From the NCBI GenBank assembly GCA_900540955.1, contig UQIF01000008.1:11117-75116 (forward strand): a DNA stretch of 64,000 bases. The letters run 5' to 3'. Both the position numbers and the translations under genes were made by a program. This document shows positions 8,174 to 16,930 of the stretch, piece by piece (position 1 is the stretch's first letter; every line of letters begins with the position of its first letter). This DNA is from an uncultured Olsenella sp. Its GTDB lineage: Bacteria; Actinomycetota; Coriobacteriia; Coriobacteriales; Atopobiaceae. The notes beneath the pieces were generated by a model. The model had not been told where the DNA came from. It did not search any database and saw only the letters and a list, made by a program, of their open reading frames with translations.

Positions 8174-9322
8174 TCACGGGGAGACGATGAACTCGACGCG
8201 GTCGAGCGCAGGAACGTTCAGGCGGATTAGCCTCTCGGCGGTGGCGCGGTCGCGCTCGTCCAGCTCCATGTCGCTGGTCACGCGCGCCACGACCTCGCGC
8301 GTCGCGGTTTTTCCCTGCTCACCAGCGGAAACCTCGACGTCGACGGCGTAATGCGCAAAGCCGGGCACCACCGCGGCGAGCTCTCGGGTGGTCTCGGACA
8401 CGCCGTAGCCGTCCTCGATGCCGGCCTCCGCTGAGCCGATGGAGTTCGCGGTTAGAAGCACACAGGGAATGGCGAACACGAGGGTTCCCGCGATGACGCG
8501 CCGGCGGACCTTGTGCGACAGGGCCTCGGCCTGCGCTTCTTCCTCCCTCGTTACGACGCCGTCGTTGTTGAGGTCGCTCGACAGCGGCACGCGCAGGGCA
8601 AGAAGGACCGTCTCTGTGGCCAATGCGATGAACACGACGTTGATGCCGAACTCGTAGAGCGCCGAGAGGAACAGCGAGAGGTTCGCCGCCGCGATGCCAA
8701 AGCCCGCGGCGCACAGGGGCGGCATGAGCGCGGTTGCCACAGCGACGCCCGAGATGAGCGTGGCGGGCTCCTGGTCGCGAGACATGCCGAGGCCTCCCGC
8801 GAAGCCGCCTGCCAGTGCGACCGCGAGGTCCCAGACCGTGGGCGTCGAGTTGTCCACGAGCGCCGCGGTCGTCGAGGCGATGGGGGAGAGCTTGAAGTAG
8901 ATGGTCGACGTCGCGAGGCAGAACGCCATCTGGAGCGCGAGACCGGCGATGGCCTCGGCCACGATGCCCCGGTCGAGCGTGGCGATGCCGTAGGCGATGG
9001 CCAAAACCGACCCCATGAGCGGGCAGATGAGCATGGCGCCGACGATGGCTATGTCTGAGTCGGTGTCGAGGCCGATGCACGCGACGAGCATGGCCACGAT
9101 GAGGATGCACAGGTGGGTGCCGGTAAGGCGGGCCCCGTTGAGGAAGCGCCGGTGGATCACGCTGTAGGGCGCGCGCCCTTCTCGCACGTTGAACGCGCGT
9201 TTGAAGAACTTGCCGGCATGCAGGCGGAGCAAATCGACGCCGTGGCGGAGCCTACCCGCGAGCGCTCGCGTGGTGAGGCGGTGGCTGCGCTGGTACTTGC
9301 GTCTATGTCGTTCGGGTCTCAT
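8174..9322 (-). CDS. DUF389 (TIGR00341-type) membrane protein
   Basis: A 382-residue protein. A basic N-terminal region (about 60 residues) precedes a block of hydrophobic helices with the conserved DUF389 segments IAIVGAMLICPLMGSVLAIA, ISGVAVATALMPPLCAAGFG and a Gly-rich loop. The last 110 residues are soluble and probably external. DUF389 proteins have no established biochemical function. It is transcribed divergently from the sdpR-like gene, sharing an intergenic region of about 140 bp. A long overlapping plus-strand reading frame is rejected as a GC-driven shadow. Confidence 0.8.
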   Translation of the reverse strand: MRPERHRRKYQRSHRLTTRALAGRLRHGVDLLRLHAGKFFKRAFNVREGRAPYSVIHRRFLNGARLTGTHLCILIVAMLVACIGLDTDSDIAIVGAMLICPLMGSVLAIAYGIATLDRGIVAEAIAGLALQMAFCLATSTIYFKLSPIASTTAALVDNSTPTVWDLAVALAGGFAGGLGMSRDQEPATLISGVAVATALMPPLCAAGFGIAAANLSLFLSALYEFGINVVFIALATETVLLALRVPLSSDLNNDGVVTREEEAQAEALSHKVRRRVIAGTLVFAIPCVLLTANSIGSAEAGIEDGYGVSETTRELAAVVPGFAHYAVDVEVSAGEQGKTATREVVARVTSDMELDERDRATAERLIRLNVPALDRVEFIVSP

Positions 9323-9394
9323 CGGGTCTCGGGCCCCTTTCGAGATGCTGGCGGGAATCGTCTATCTTTGTACCCATACCTGTAAATTAGATAA

Positions 9395-9410
9395 TTAGAC
9401 AAACGTCTAA
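9395..9410. promoter_or_regulatory. Dyad operator upstream of the ArsR-type regulator
   Basis: ttagac-aaac-gtctaa is a perfect 6-bp inverted repeat, with a further ttagataattagac repeat just before it, 50 nt upstream of the regulator. ArsR/SdpR proteins bind such AT-rich dyads, so autoregulation is likely. The site could also affect the divergent DUF389 gene. Confidence 0.55.
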
Positions 9411-9460
9411 ATATTGAGTAGAATAGCCGTGCACTGCAAAACACGACCGAAGGAGGGACT

Positions 9461-9736
9461 ATGCCGGGGGAGGGCTTCAAGGCGCTCGCCGACCCGACGC
9501 GCCGCCGCATCCTCGAGCTTTTGCGCGACGGCGACCTCACGGCGGGCGAGCTCGCCGAGCACTTCGACATAAGCAAGCCGTCGCTCAGCCACCACCTCGC
9601 CACGCTCAAGTCGGCGGGCCTCGTGAGCGACGAGCGCCGCGGACAAAACATCGTCTACAGCCTGAACACCACCGTTATGCAGGACCTCATCGGGTGGTTT
9701 CTGGGCTTCTCGCAAAATTCGGAGGAACACAAATGA
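9461..9736 (+). CDS. ArsR/SdpR family transcriptional repressor
   Basis: A 91-residue winged-helix protein: FKALADPTRRRILELLRDG, a recognition helix in ISKPSLSHHLATLKSAGLV, and a beta wing DERRGQNIVYSLN. It lacks the Cys metal-binding pair of classical ArsR sensors and so resembles SdpR. Its stop overlaps the next gene's start (ATGA at 9733-9736), so the two are translationally coupled. In Bacillus, SdpR represses its own operon and is released when SdpI is engaged by the toxin SdpC. The same logic is plausible here, though no sdpC-like toxin is visible. Confidence 0.85.
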   Translation: MPGEGFKALADPTRRRILELLRDGDLTAGELAEHFDISKPSLSHHLATLKSAGLVSDERRGQNIVYSLNTTVMQDLIGWFLGFSQNSEEHK

Positions 9737-10458
9737 TCAATGGCAAGAAGGGCGACGGCGTCATGCCCGCCGTCGATGCGAGCAAAAACTCCGGTATCCC
9801 GGCGCGCGTGTGGGCCGCGCTCATCGCCGTGTGCGTGGTCAACGTTGCCGGGCACCTTGCTGTGTTGTCGAGCCTGCCTGCGCAGATCCCCGTCCACTGG
9901 GGCGCCGACGGAGCGGTCAACGGCTGGGGCCCGAGCTGGACGGTCGTGGCGCTGGGCTTTCTGCCCTTGGCCATGCTCGCGATGTTCTGGGTGGTCCCGC
10001 GCATCGACCCTAAGGGCGCGGCGTACGCCAAGTCCGGCAGGTTCTACCTCGGGTTCGTTATTGCGTTTACGGTGTTCATGTGCGGCATGACCTGGCTTTC
10101 CGAGCTGACGGTCTGGGGTGTTGTGCCGCAGGTGGGCGCCGTGGGGACCATCGTGACGACGGCGATCGGGCTTCTGCTCATCGGGATCGGCAACTACCTG
10201 CCGCGCGTTCGCCAGAACTACACCATGGGCGTCAAGACCCCGTGGGCGCTCGCCGATCCCGAGAACTGGCGGCGCACGCAGCGCTTCGGCGGCAAGTGCT
10301 TTGTCGTCATGGGGGTGGGTCTCATCGTGTTCGGCTTCGTGGCGTCCGCGCTGTCTGACGAGGCGGCGGCTGCTGGCATCGTGGCAATCGCCCTTATTCC
10401 CATGGCTGCGATGTACCTCTACTCGTATTTGACCTGGCGCAAGGCGGGCGGGCGCTAG
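9733..10458 (+). CDS. SdpI-like DUF1648 membrane protein
   Basis: A 241-residue protein with six predicted membrane helices. The DUF1648 motif LPAQIPVHWGADGAVNGWG near residue 50 and the SdpI-type segment NYTMGVKTPWALADPENW after residue 160 are both clear. SdpI in Bacillus subtilis is an immunity and signal-transducing protein against the cannibalism toxin. In other bacteria, SdpR-SdpI pairs appear without the toxin and are probably envelope-stress or self-protection modules. The ATG at 9733 has GGAGG 8 nt upstream and overlaps the repressor stop. Confidence 0.82.
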   Translation: MINGKKGDGVMPAVDASKNSGIPARVWAALIAVCVVNVAGHLAVLSSLPAQIPVHWGADGAVNGWGPSWTVVALGFLPLAMLAMFWVVPRIDPKGAAYAKSGRFYLGFVIAFTVFMCGMTWLSELTVWGVVPQVGAVGTIVTTAIGLLLIGIGNYLPRVRQNYTMGVKTPWALADPENWRRTQRFGGKCFVVMGVGLIVFGFVASALSDEAAAAGIVAIALIPMAAMYLYSYLTWRKAGGR

Positions 10459-10567
10459 GCCGGGCAGCACTTTTTACGTATAAATGACGAAAACGAAACG
10501 ACCTTTCTGATCTAATGGCGGAACTGGGCAATCGAGGTATCATGCTTCTTCGAAAGGGGTAATCAGC

Positions 10568-12931
10568 ATGAGACTCGATGAGCTTGAGATCGGCAAGGAC
10601 GCGATCATCGCGTCGGTTGAATCGGACGACGCCGCGCTGCGCCAGCACATTCTGGATATGGGGCTTACGCCCGGTACCGAGGTCACCATGATGAAGCTCG
10701 CCCCCATGGGCGACCCCATGGAGATCCGGCTGCGAGGCTATGAGCTCACGCTGCGGCGCGCGGACGCGAGCCGCATCGAGCTCGCGGGCATCCACAACAC
10801 CGATGCGGTTCCGCGCGACACCCCGAAGACCGGCGGCACCGCGCACCCCGCCCTCGGCGAGGGATTCCTCCCTCGCCGTGCGCCCAAGGCCATCCCTGAG
10901 GGCGAGCCCATCGCCTTTGCGCTCGCCGGCAACCAGAACTGCGGTAAGACCACGCTGTTCAACCGCCTGACCGGCTCGAACCAGCACGTCGGCAACTTCC
11001 CGGGCGTCACGGTCGACCGCAAGGACGGCCAGATCCGCAACCATCCTGAGGCCACCGTCACCGACCTGCCCGGCATCTACTCGCTCTCGCCGTACACGGG
11101 CGAGGAGGTGGTGAGCCGGCAGTTCATCCTCGACTCGCGCCCCGACGCGATCATCGACATCATCGATGCCACGAACATCGAGAGAAACCTCTACCTCACC
11201 TTGCAGCTCATGGAGCTCGACCGGCCTATGGTCATCGCGCTCAACATGATGGACGAGGTCACCGCCAACGGCGGCACCATCGACGTCAATCTGCTCGAGA
11301 GCCAGCTCGGCGTGCCGGTGGTGCCCATCTCGGCCGCAAGGAACGAGGGCATCGACGAGCTTGTGGAGCACGCCATGCACGTGGCGCGCTACGGCGAGAG
11401 GCCCGGGCGCGTCGACTTCTGCTCCGACGACCCCGACGCCCCCGACCATGGCGCGCTGCACCGCTGCATCCACGGCATCGCTCACCTGATCGAGGACCAC
11501 GCGGCCGCCGCGTCGATCCCCGTGCGCTTCGCCGCCACGAAGCTCGTGGAGGGCGACGAGCTCGTCCTCAAGGCGCTCGGCCTCGACGACAACGAGTACA
11601 ACGGCATCAAGCACATCATCCGCCAGATGGAGGAAGAGTCGGGCAACGACCGCATGGCCGCCCTTGCCGACATGCGCTTCTCGTTTATCGAGCATGTTTG
11701 CACCTCGTGCGTGGTCAAGCCGCACGAGAGCCTCGAGCACAAGCGCTCAGTCGCCATCGACCGCGTGCTCACGGGCAAGTGGACAGCCATTCCGATGTTC
11801 ATCCTCATCATGGGGCTTGTGTTCTGGATTACGTTCGGCGTGGTGGGGGCGGCCCTTCAGGGCGTGCTTGAGCAGGCGGTCGACGCCGTGATCGCCGCGG
11901 CGGCGGCAGGCCTCGACGCCTTCGGGACAAACCCCGCTGTGCGGTCGCTCGTGGTCGACGGCGTGCTCACGGGTGTGGGCAGCGTGATTTCCTTCTTGCC
12001 CATCATCGTGGTGCTGTTCCTTTTGCTCTCCATCCTCGAGGACTCGGGGTACATGGCGCGCGTGGCCTTCGTCATGGACAAGATCCTGCGCCGCTTCGGT
12101 CTTTCGGGTCGCAGCTTCGTGCCGATGCTCGTGGGCTTTGGTTGCAGCGTGCCGGCCATCATGTCCACGCGCACGCTGCCTTCCGAGCACGACCGAAAGA
12201 TGACGGTCATGCTCACGCCCTTCATGTCGTGTTCCGCTAAGCTGCCGGTGTACGGCCTGCTCTGCGCGGCGTTCTTCCCGCAGGCGCCGGCGCTCGCGAT
12301 GATCTCGCTGTATGTGCTCGGCATCGTGGTGGGCATGGTCGTCGCGGTGATCTTGAACCACACCTCGTTCAAGGGCGAGCCCGTGCCCTTCATCATGGAG
12401 CTGCCCAACTACCGCATGCCCAGTGCAAAGACCACCTTGCAGCTCGCGTGGGACAAGGCCAAGGGCTTCATCACCAAGGCGTTCACCATCATCTTCGCGG
12501 CGTCGGTGGCCATCTGGTTCTTGCAGACCTTCGATGTGCGGTTCAACGAGGTCACGGACCAATCGCAGAGCATGCTCGCGAGCCTGGGCGGCCTCATCGC
12601 GCCGATCTTCGCGCCGCTCGGTTTCGGCGATTGGCGCGCGTCGACCGCGCTGGTGTGCGGGCTTGTTGCCAAGGAGAGCGTCATCTCGACGTTGACGGTG
12701 CTTCTGGGCTCCACCACGGTGGAGGCGCTCTCGGGCCTCTTTACCCCGGCGATTGCCTACGTCTTCCTCGTGTTCACGCTTCTGTACCCGCCGTGCGTGG
12801 CGGCTATCGGAACGGTCCGCTCCGAGCTCGGCTGGCGCTACGCGGCAGCGGTGTTCGCGCTGCAGATCACGGTCGCGTGGGTCGTCGCGTTTATCTTCCA
12901 CGCGGTCTTTATGCTCATGGGCTTGGCGTAG
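10568..12931 (+). CDS. feoB: Ferrous iron transporter, FeoA-FeoB fusion
   Basis: A 787-residue fusion. Residues 1-75 are a FeoA SH3-like domain (LDMGLTPGTEVTMMKLAPMG). Residues about 115-280 form the FeoB G domain, with G1 GNQNCGKTTLFN, G3 DLPGIYSL and G4 NMMDE. The remainder is the membrane core with two gate repeats, including GRSFVPMLVGFGCSVPAIM. It imports Fe2+ across the cytoplasmic membrane, the expected iron form for an anaerobe. FeoA and FeoB are usually separate genes; fusions are known. The ATG has GAAAGGGG upstream. I see no convincing Fur or DtxR box in the 109-nt upstream gap. Confidence 0.95.
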   Translation: MRLDELEIGKDAIIASVESDDAALRQHILDMGLTPGTEVTMMKLAPMGDPMEIRLRGYELTLRRADASRIELAGIHNTDAVPRDTPKTGGTAHPALGEGFLPRRAPKAIPEGEPIAFALAGNQNCGKTTLFNRLTGSNQHVGNFPGVTVDRKDGQIRNHPEATVTDLPGIYSLSPYTGEEVVSRQFILDSRPDAIIDIIDATNIERNLYLTLQLMELDRPMVIALNMMDEVTANGGTIDVNLLESQLGVPVVPISAARNEGIDELVEHAMHVARYGERPGRVDFCSDDPDAPDHGALHRCIHGIAHLIEDHAAAASIPVRFAATKLVEGDELVLKALGLDDNEYNGIKHIIRQMEEESGNDRMAALADMRFSFIEHVCTSCVVKPHESLEHKRSVAIDRVLTGKWTAIPMFILIMGLVFWITFGVVGAALQGVLEQAVDAVIAAAAAGLDAFGTNPAVRSLVVDGVLTGVGSVISFLPIIVVLFLLLSILEDSGYMARVAFVMDKILRRFGLSGRSFVPMLVGFGCSVPAIMSTRTLPSEHDRKMTVMLTPFMSCSAKLPVYGLLCAAFFPQAPALAMISLYVLGIVVGMVVAVILNHTSFKGEPVPFIMELPNYRMPSAKTTLQLAWDKAKGFITKAFTIIFAASVAIWFLQTFDVRFNEVTDQSQSMLASLGGLIAPIFAPLGFGDWRASTALVCGLVAKESVISTLTVLLGSTTVEALSGLFTPAIAYVFLVFTLLYPPCVAAIGTVRSELGWRYAAAVFALQITVAWVVAFIFHAVFMLMGLA

Positions 12932-12968
12932 ACGGAGGCACGCTCGGCCGCCTTTTTAGATGGCAAGA

Positions 12969-13005
12969 AGGGCCGGCGAGGGGGTTTGTATCCCTCGCCG
13001 GCCCT
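12969..13005. terminator. Bidirectional terminator between feoAB and nrdD
   Basis: A 14-bp perfect stem (agggccggcgaggg / ccctcgccggccct) sits between the convergent ends of the two genes, preceded by caagaag. The stem core repeats that at 989-1021. Confidence 0.75.
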
Positions 13006-13040
13006 ATTTGTCTTGCGCGATAGCGATTCGAGTCAGTGCG

Positions 13041-15263
13041 CTAGAGGTGCAGGACGCGATCGCGGATCTCCTCGGTGCGGCCCTGGTTCCAGAACTGCGT
13101 GCCGATGTAGCCGCAGGTGCGGCGCGCGACGTTAAGCTTGGACTGGTCGCGGTTGCCGCAGTGCGGGCACTCCCACACGAGCTTGCCGTCGTCCTCGACG
13201 ATTTTGATCTCGCCGTCGTAGCCGCAGACCTGGCAGTAGTCGCTCTTTGTGTTGAGCTCGGCGTACATGATGTTGTCGTAGATGTAGCGCATGACGGCGA
13301 GGACGGCCTCGAGGTTGTCCTGCATGTCGGGGACCTCGACGTAGGAGATGGCGCCGCCGGGCGAGAGGCGCTGGAACTCGCTCTCGAACTTGAGCTTGGT
13401 GAAGGCGTCGATCTTCTCGGTGACGTGGACGTGGTAGCTGTTGGTGATGTAGCCCTTGTCGGTGATACCGGGCACCACGCCGAAACGCTTCTGGAGGCAC
13501 TTGGCGAACTTGTAGGTGGTTGACTCCAGCGGCGTGCCGTAGAGGGAGTAGTCGATGTTCTCGGCCTCCTTCCACTCGGTGCACTTGTCGTTCATCTTTT
13601 GCATGACGGCGAGCGCGAAGGGCGTGGCCTCGCGGTCGGTGTGGCTGTGGCCGGTCATGGCCTTGACGCACTCGTAGAGGCCGGCATAGCCGAGGCTGAT
13701 GGTGGAGTAGCCGCCGTAGAGCAACGGATCGATCGGGGCACCCTTGGGCAGGCGGGCCAGCGCGCCGTACTGCCACAGGATCGGGGCGGCGTCGGAGAGC
13801 GTGCCGCACAGACGGTCGTGACGGGCGCGCAGGGCGCGGTGGCAGAGCTCGAGGCGCTCCTCGAAGATCTCCCAGAACTTGTCCATGTCGCGGCCGGCGG
13901 AAAGCGCCACGTCGGGCAGGTTGATGGTGACGACGCCCTGGTTGAAGCGGCCGTAGTACTTGGGCTTGCCCGGCTCCCAGTTGCCGGCGTTGGCGACGTT
14001 GCCGTAGCCGTTGCCGGTGCGGTCGGGGGTCAGGAAGCTGCGGCAGCCCATGCAGGTGTAGACGTCGCCGTTGCCCTCGGTCTCGCCCAGGGAAAGCTTG
14101 TACTCGCGCATCTTCTTTTCGGAGATGTAGTCGGGGACCATGCGCTTGGCGGTGCACTTTGCGGCGAGCTTGGTGAGGTAGTAGTACTTGCCGGACTCGT
14201 CGACGTTGTCCTCCTCGAGCACATAGATGAGCTTGGGGAAGGCGGGGGTGATCCACACGCCGGCCTCGTTCTTGACGCCCTGGTAGCGCTGGCGGAGCAT
14301 CTCCTCGATGCACAGGGCGAGGTCTGCCTTCTCCTGCTCGCTGCGCGCCTCGTTGAGGTACATGAAGACGGTGATGAAGGGCGCCTGGCCGTTGGTGGTC
14401 ATGAGGGTGACGACCTGGTACTGGATGGTCTGGACGCCGCGGGCGACCTCCTCGCGCAGGCGCTTCTCGACGATCTGGTTGATCTTCTCGTCGCCGGGGT
14501 GCGCGTCGATGGCCTCCATCTCGGCGTAGACCTGACGGCGGATCTTCTTGCGGGAGACGTCGACGAAGGGCGCGAGGTGGGTGAGCGAGATGGACTGGCC
14601 GCCGTACTGGCAGCTGGCCACCTGGGCGATGATCTGCGTGGCGATGTTGCAGGCGGTCGAGAAGCTGTGCGGGCGCTCGATGAGGGTGCCCGAGATCACG
14701 GTGCCGTTCTGCAGCATGTCGTCGAGGTTGATGAGGTCGCAGTTGTGCATGTGCTGCGCGAAGTAGTCGGCGTCGTGGAAGTGGATGATGCCCTCTTCGT
14801 GGGCCTGGACGACGTCGGCGGGAAGAAGCTCGCGCATGGTGAGGTCCTTGGAGACCTCGCCGGCCATGTAGTCGCGCTGGACGCTGACGACGGTGGGGTT
14901 CTTGTTGGAGTTCTCCTGCTTGACTTCCTCGTTGTTGCACTCGATGAGCGAGAGGATCTTGTCGTCGGTGGTGTTCTTCTGGCGCTTCTGGGCCTGCACG
15001 TAGCGGTAGATGATGTACCTGCGGGCGACCTCAAAGTGGTCGAGGGCCATGAGCTGATCCTCGACGAGGTCCTGGACCTCCTCGACCGTGACGGTGTGGC
15101 CGATCTCCATGCACTCGTCGGTGACGTTCAGGGCGGCGAACTTGATGCTGCGCTCCGAGAGGCGCTCCTCCTCGGGCACCTCGAGGTTAGCGGCGCGAAT
15201 CGCGTTCTCGATTTTGTTGACGTCGAAGGTGACCTCTGAGCCGTTACGCTTGATGATCTTCAT
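13041..15263 (-). CDS. nrdD: Anaerobic (class III) ribonucleoside-triphosphate reductase
   Basis: A 740-residue enzyme. An N-terminal ATP-cone begins MKIIKRNGSEVTFDVNKIEN. The body carries the active-site Cys region (VYTCMGCRSFL), and the C terminus has four zinc Cys (CQVCGYDG, CPHCGN) followed by the glycyl radical loop RRTCGYIGTQF. It reduces NTPs to dNTPs using formate and a glycyl radical installed by NrdG. No nrdG is adjacent. I chose the ATG at 15263, where the ATP-cone begins, over an upstream in-frame start. NrdR-box-like repeats upstream suggest NrdR control. Antisense reading frames across the whole gene are shadows. Confidence 0.96.
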   Translation of the reverse strand: MKIIKRNGSEVTFDVNKIENAIRAANLEVPEEERLSERSIKFAALNVTDECMEIGHTVTVEEVQDLVEDQLMALDHFEVARRYIIYRYVQAQKRQKNTTDDKILSLIECNNEEVKQENSNKNPTVVSVQRDYMAGEVSKDLTMRELLPADVVQAHEEGIIHFHDADYFAQHMHNCDLINLDDMLQNGTVISGTLIERPHSFSTACNIATQIIAQVASCQYGGQSISLTHLAPFVDVSRKKIRRQVYAEMEAIDAHPGDEKINQIVEKRLREEVARGVQTIQYQVVTLMTTNGQAPFITVFMYLNEARSEQEKADLALCIEEMLRQRYQGVKNEAGVWITPAFPKLIYVLEEDNVDESGKYYYLTKLAAKCTAKRMVPDYISEKKMREYKLSLGETEGNGDVYTCMGCRSFLTPDRTGNGYGNVANAGNWEPGKPKYYGRFNQGVVTINLPDVALSAGRDMDKFWEIFEERLELCHRALRARHDRLCGTLSDAAPILWQYGALARLPKGAPIDPLLYGGYSTISLGYAGLYECVKAMTGHSHTDREATPFALAVMQKMNDKCTEWKEAENIDYSLYGTPLESTTYKFAKCLQKRFGVVPGITDKGYITNSYHVHVTEKIDAFTKLKFESEFQRLSPGGAISYVEVPDMQDNLEAVLAVMRYIYDNIMYAELNTKSDYCQVCGYDGEIKIVEDDGKLVWECPHCGNRDQSKLNVARRTCGYIGTQFWNQGRTEEIRDRVLHL

Positions 15264-15344
15264 GGTCGTCCCAGCTTTCCCAAAAAACGGGCGCGTCTGG
15301 CGACGCGCCGATACGTGCAAGTGGTTTTGTTCAAGGACAACTAT

Positions 15345-15394
15345 GACACAAGACCTTGTGTTTTTGTTGGCTTCTTGGCCCCATATCTTGTAAG
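15345..15394 (-). promoter_or_regulatory. Tandem NrdR-box-like sites in the nrdD promoter
   Basis: acacaagaccttgtgt (15345-15360) is a 7-bp dyad resembling the NrdR box. A weaker copy (ccatatcttgtaag, 15381-15394) is offset by 33 bp, about three helical turns, the typical NrdR spacing. Reading the minus strand, a possible -35 TTGATA and -10 TACAAG, 17 nt apart, overlap the second box, which fits repression. Confidence 0.5.
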
Positions 15395-15411
15395 AAAGGG
15401 GCTTGACTTTA

Positions 15412-15650
15412 TCAATTGGTTGGGGACGGGCGAGGTTGTCGCAGGCAGTGCGCCTGCCCGCTCACAAAAACGGTCGTAACTATTTTTGCCGACCCGAACG
15501 AGCGGTGAAGGACCGATGAATCCGCGCCCCCGGCCGCAGATCCAAGCCGATTCGGCGCGGGGGCGGTCCCCGCGCCGCTCCCGACACGTGTCCTTCTTGC
15601 TAAATCAGGCGGGTTGAGGAGCACGGCGCCGTCCAGACAGGCCAAAATGA
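15412..15650. other. Non-coding region with stable hairpins upstream of the aminotransferase
   Basis: No convincing gene is present. It contains a perfect 10-bp stem (cggcgcgggg / ccccgcgccg, 15553-15577) and a gcaggc/gcctgc hairpin near 15445. It could be an mRNA leader for the aminotransferase or a terminator. I do not recognise a known riboswitch class. Confidence 0.35.
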
Positions 15651-15698
15651 CTGCCAAATCAGACAGGCTGAAAAAGCTGCCAAATCAGACAGGCTGAA
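15599..15698 (+). repeat. Four tandem 26-28 bp repeats, iteron-like
   Basis: Two identical 22-nt copies (15651-15672 and 15677-15698) contain cagacaggctga. A third copy retains cagacaggc at 15634, and a degenerate fourth has caggcgggt at 15606. Start spacings are 28, 26 and 26 bp. The array ends 26 nt before the aminotransferase start, so it lies in the 5' leader or promoter. Confidence 0.75.
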
Positions 15699-15724
15699 TT
15701 GGCAGGTGTGGATTGGAGCGCACG

Positions 15725-16885
15725 ATGGAATTCTCTAAGCGGCTCGACCTTTTTGGCGCCGAGGTGTTCGCGGCCTTGAACGAGAAGCGCCGTGCGCTGG
15801 AGGCCGAGGGACGCCGCGTGTTCGACCTCTCGGTCGGCACGCCCGACTTCAAGCCCTCCGCACACATCATGGACGCGCTTGTCGAGTCCGCCAAGGACAC
15901 CGACAACTGGAAGTACTCCCTGCACGATAAGGACGAGCTCCTTGACGCCGTCTGCGCCTACTACAAGGACCGCTACGGCGTGGAGGGCGTCGGGCGCGAC
16001 ATGATCATGAGCTGCCGTGGCACCCAGGAGGGCATGCTTTGGCCCCTCTCGGCGCTCGTCGACCCCGGCGACCTCGTGCTCGTCCCCGATCCCTGCTACC
16101 CCGTCTTCCAGAACGCGACGCTGCTCGCGGGTGCCAAGTGCGCGTATTACCCGCTGACCGCCGAGCACGATTTCCTGCCCTACGTCGCGGGCATCGACCC
16201 TAAGGTTGCCGACGCCGCCAAGGCCATGATCGTCTCGCTGCCGGCAAATCCTGTGGGCTCGGTGGGCACGCCCGAGGTCTACGCGCAGATCATTGAGTTC
16301 GCCCGCGAGCACGACATCGTGGTCATCCACGACAACGCGTATTCCGACATCGTCTTCGACGGCCCCGCCGGCGGCAGCTTCCTGGCGTATCCCGGCGCCC
16401 GCGAGGTGGGCGTCGAGTTCCTCTCGCTGTCCAAGAGCTTCAACGTTACGGGTATGCGCCTGAGCTTCCTTATCGGCCGCCCCGACATCGTGGCCGCCGC
16501 AAAGAAGCTCCGCGGCCAGGTGGACTTTGGCATGTTCTACCCCGAGCAAGACGTTGCCATCGCCGCCCTCACCGGTCCGCGTGAGCAGGTCGAGGAGCAG
16601 CGCATGATGTACCAAGAGCGCCGCGACGCGCTCTGCGACGGCCTCGAGGGCATCGGCTGGGAGCGTCCCAACGCGCACGGCTCGATGTTTGTCTGGGCGC
16701 GCCTGCCGCACGGCCGCCGCGACTCGATGGCCTTCGCGCTCGAGCTTATGGAGAAGTCCGGCGTGATCGTGACGCCGGGCGCGAGCTTCGGTCCGTCGGG
16801 CGAGGGGTTTGTCCGCATGGCGCTCGTCCTGCCGCCTGAGCGCCTCCGCGACGCCGTGGCCGCCATCGCCGCCGCCGGCCTGTAG
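15725..16885 (+). CDS. PLP-dependent class I/II aminotransferase
   Basis: A 386-residue fold-type I aminotransferase. Visible features: VFDLSVGTPDFKPSAHIMDAL (N-terminal substrate loop), PDPCYPVF, the Asn-Pro of LPANPVG, IHDNAYSDIVFDG, and the PLP lysine in LSLSKSFNVTGMRL. The sequence resembles the LL-diaminopimelate / branched aspartate-family aminotransferases, but specificity is not certain. The ATG at 15725 has GGAG 7 nt upstream and is preferred to a TTG at 15713. Tandem 26-bp repeats end just before the start and may regulate it. A lipoprotein cyclophilin follows 45 nt downstream on the same strand. Confidence 0.85.
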   Translation: MEFSKRLDLFGAEVFAALNEKRRALEAEGRRVFDLSVGTPDFKPSAHIMDALVESAKDTDNWKYSLHDKDELLDAVCAYYKDRYGVEGVGRDMIMSCRGTQEGMLWPLSALVDPGDLVLVPDPCYPVFQNATLLAGAKCAYYPLTAEHDFLPYVAGIDPKVADAAKAMIVSLPANPVGSVGTPEVYAQIIEFAREHDIVVIHDNAYSDIVFDGPAGGSFLAYPGAREVGVEFLSLSKSFNVTGMRLSFLIGRPDIVAAAKKLRGQVDFGMFYPEQDVAIAALTGPREQVEEQRMMYQERRDALCDGLEGIGWERPNAHGSMFVWARLPHGRRDSMAFALELMEKSGVIVTPGASFGPSGEGFVRMALVLPPERLRDAVAAIAAAGL

Positions 16886-16930
16886 ACTTGTCCTGTTAGC
16901 TTCGGCTCCAAGGCCCATACAGGAGAGAGC

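Noticed and set aside
13599..15239. 546-codon open frame antisense to nrdD
   Set aside because: It is a GC-driven shadow with Val/Gly/Asp/Ala-rich low-complexity text. The opposite strand encodes a complete NrdD with all motifs.
15402..15416. TTGACTTTATCAA as an FNR box upstream of nrdD
   Set aside because: The half-sites are separated by one base too few (13 nt in total instead of 14), and NrdR-like boxes explain the promoter better.
15412..15657. 81-codon minus-strand frame upstream of nrdD
   Set aside because: It spans the tandem repeats and hairpins, with no ribosome binding site and no recognisable domain.
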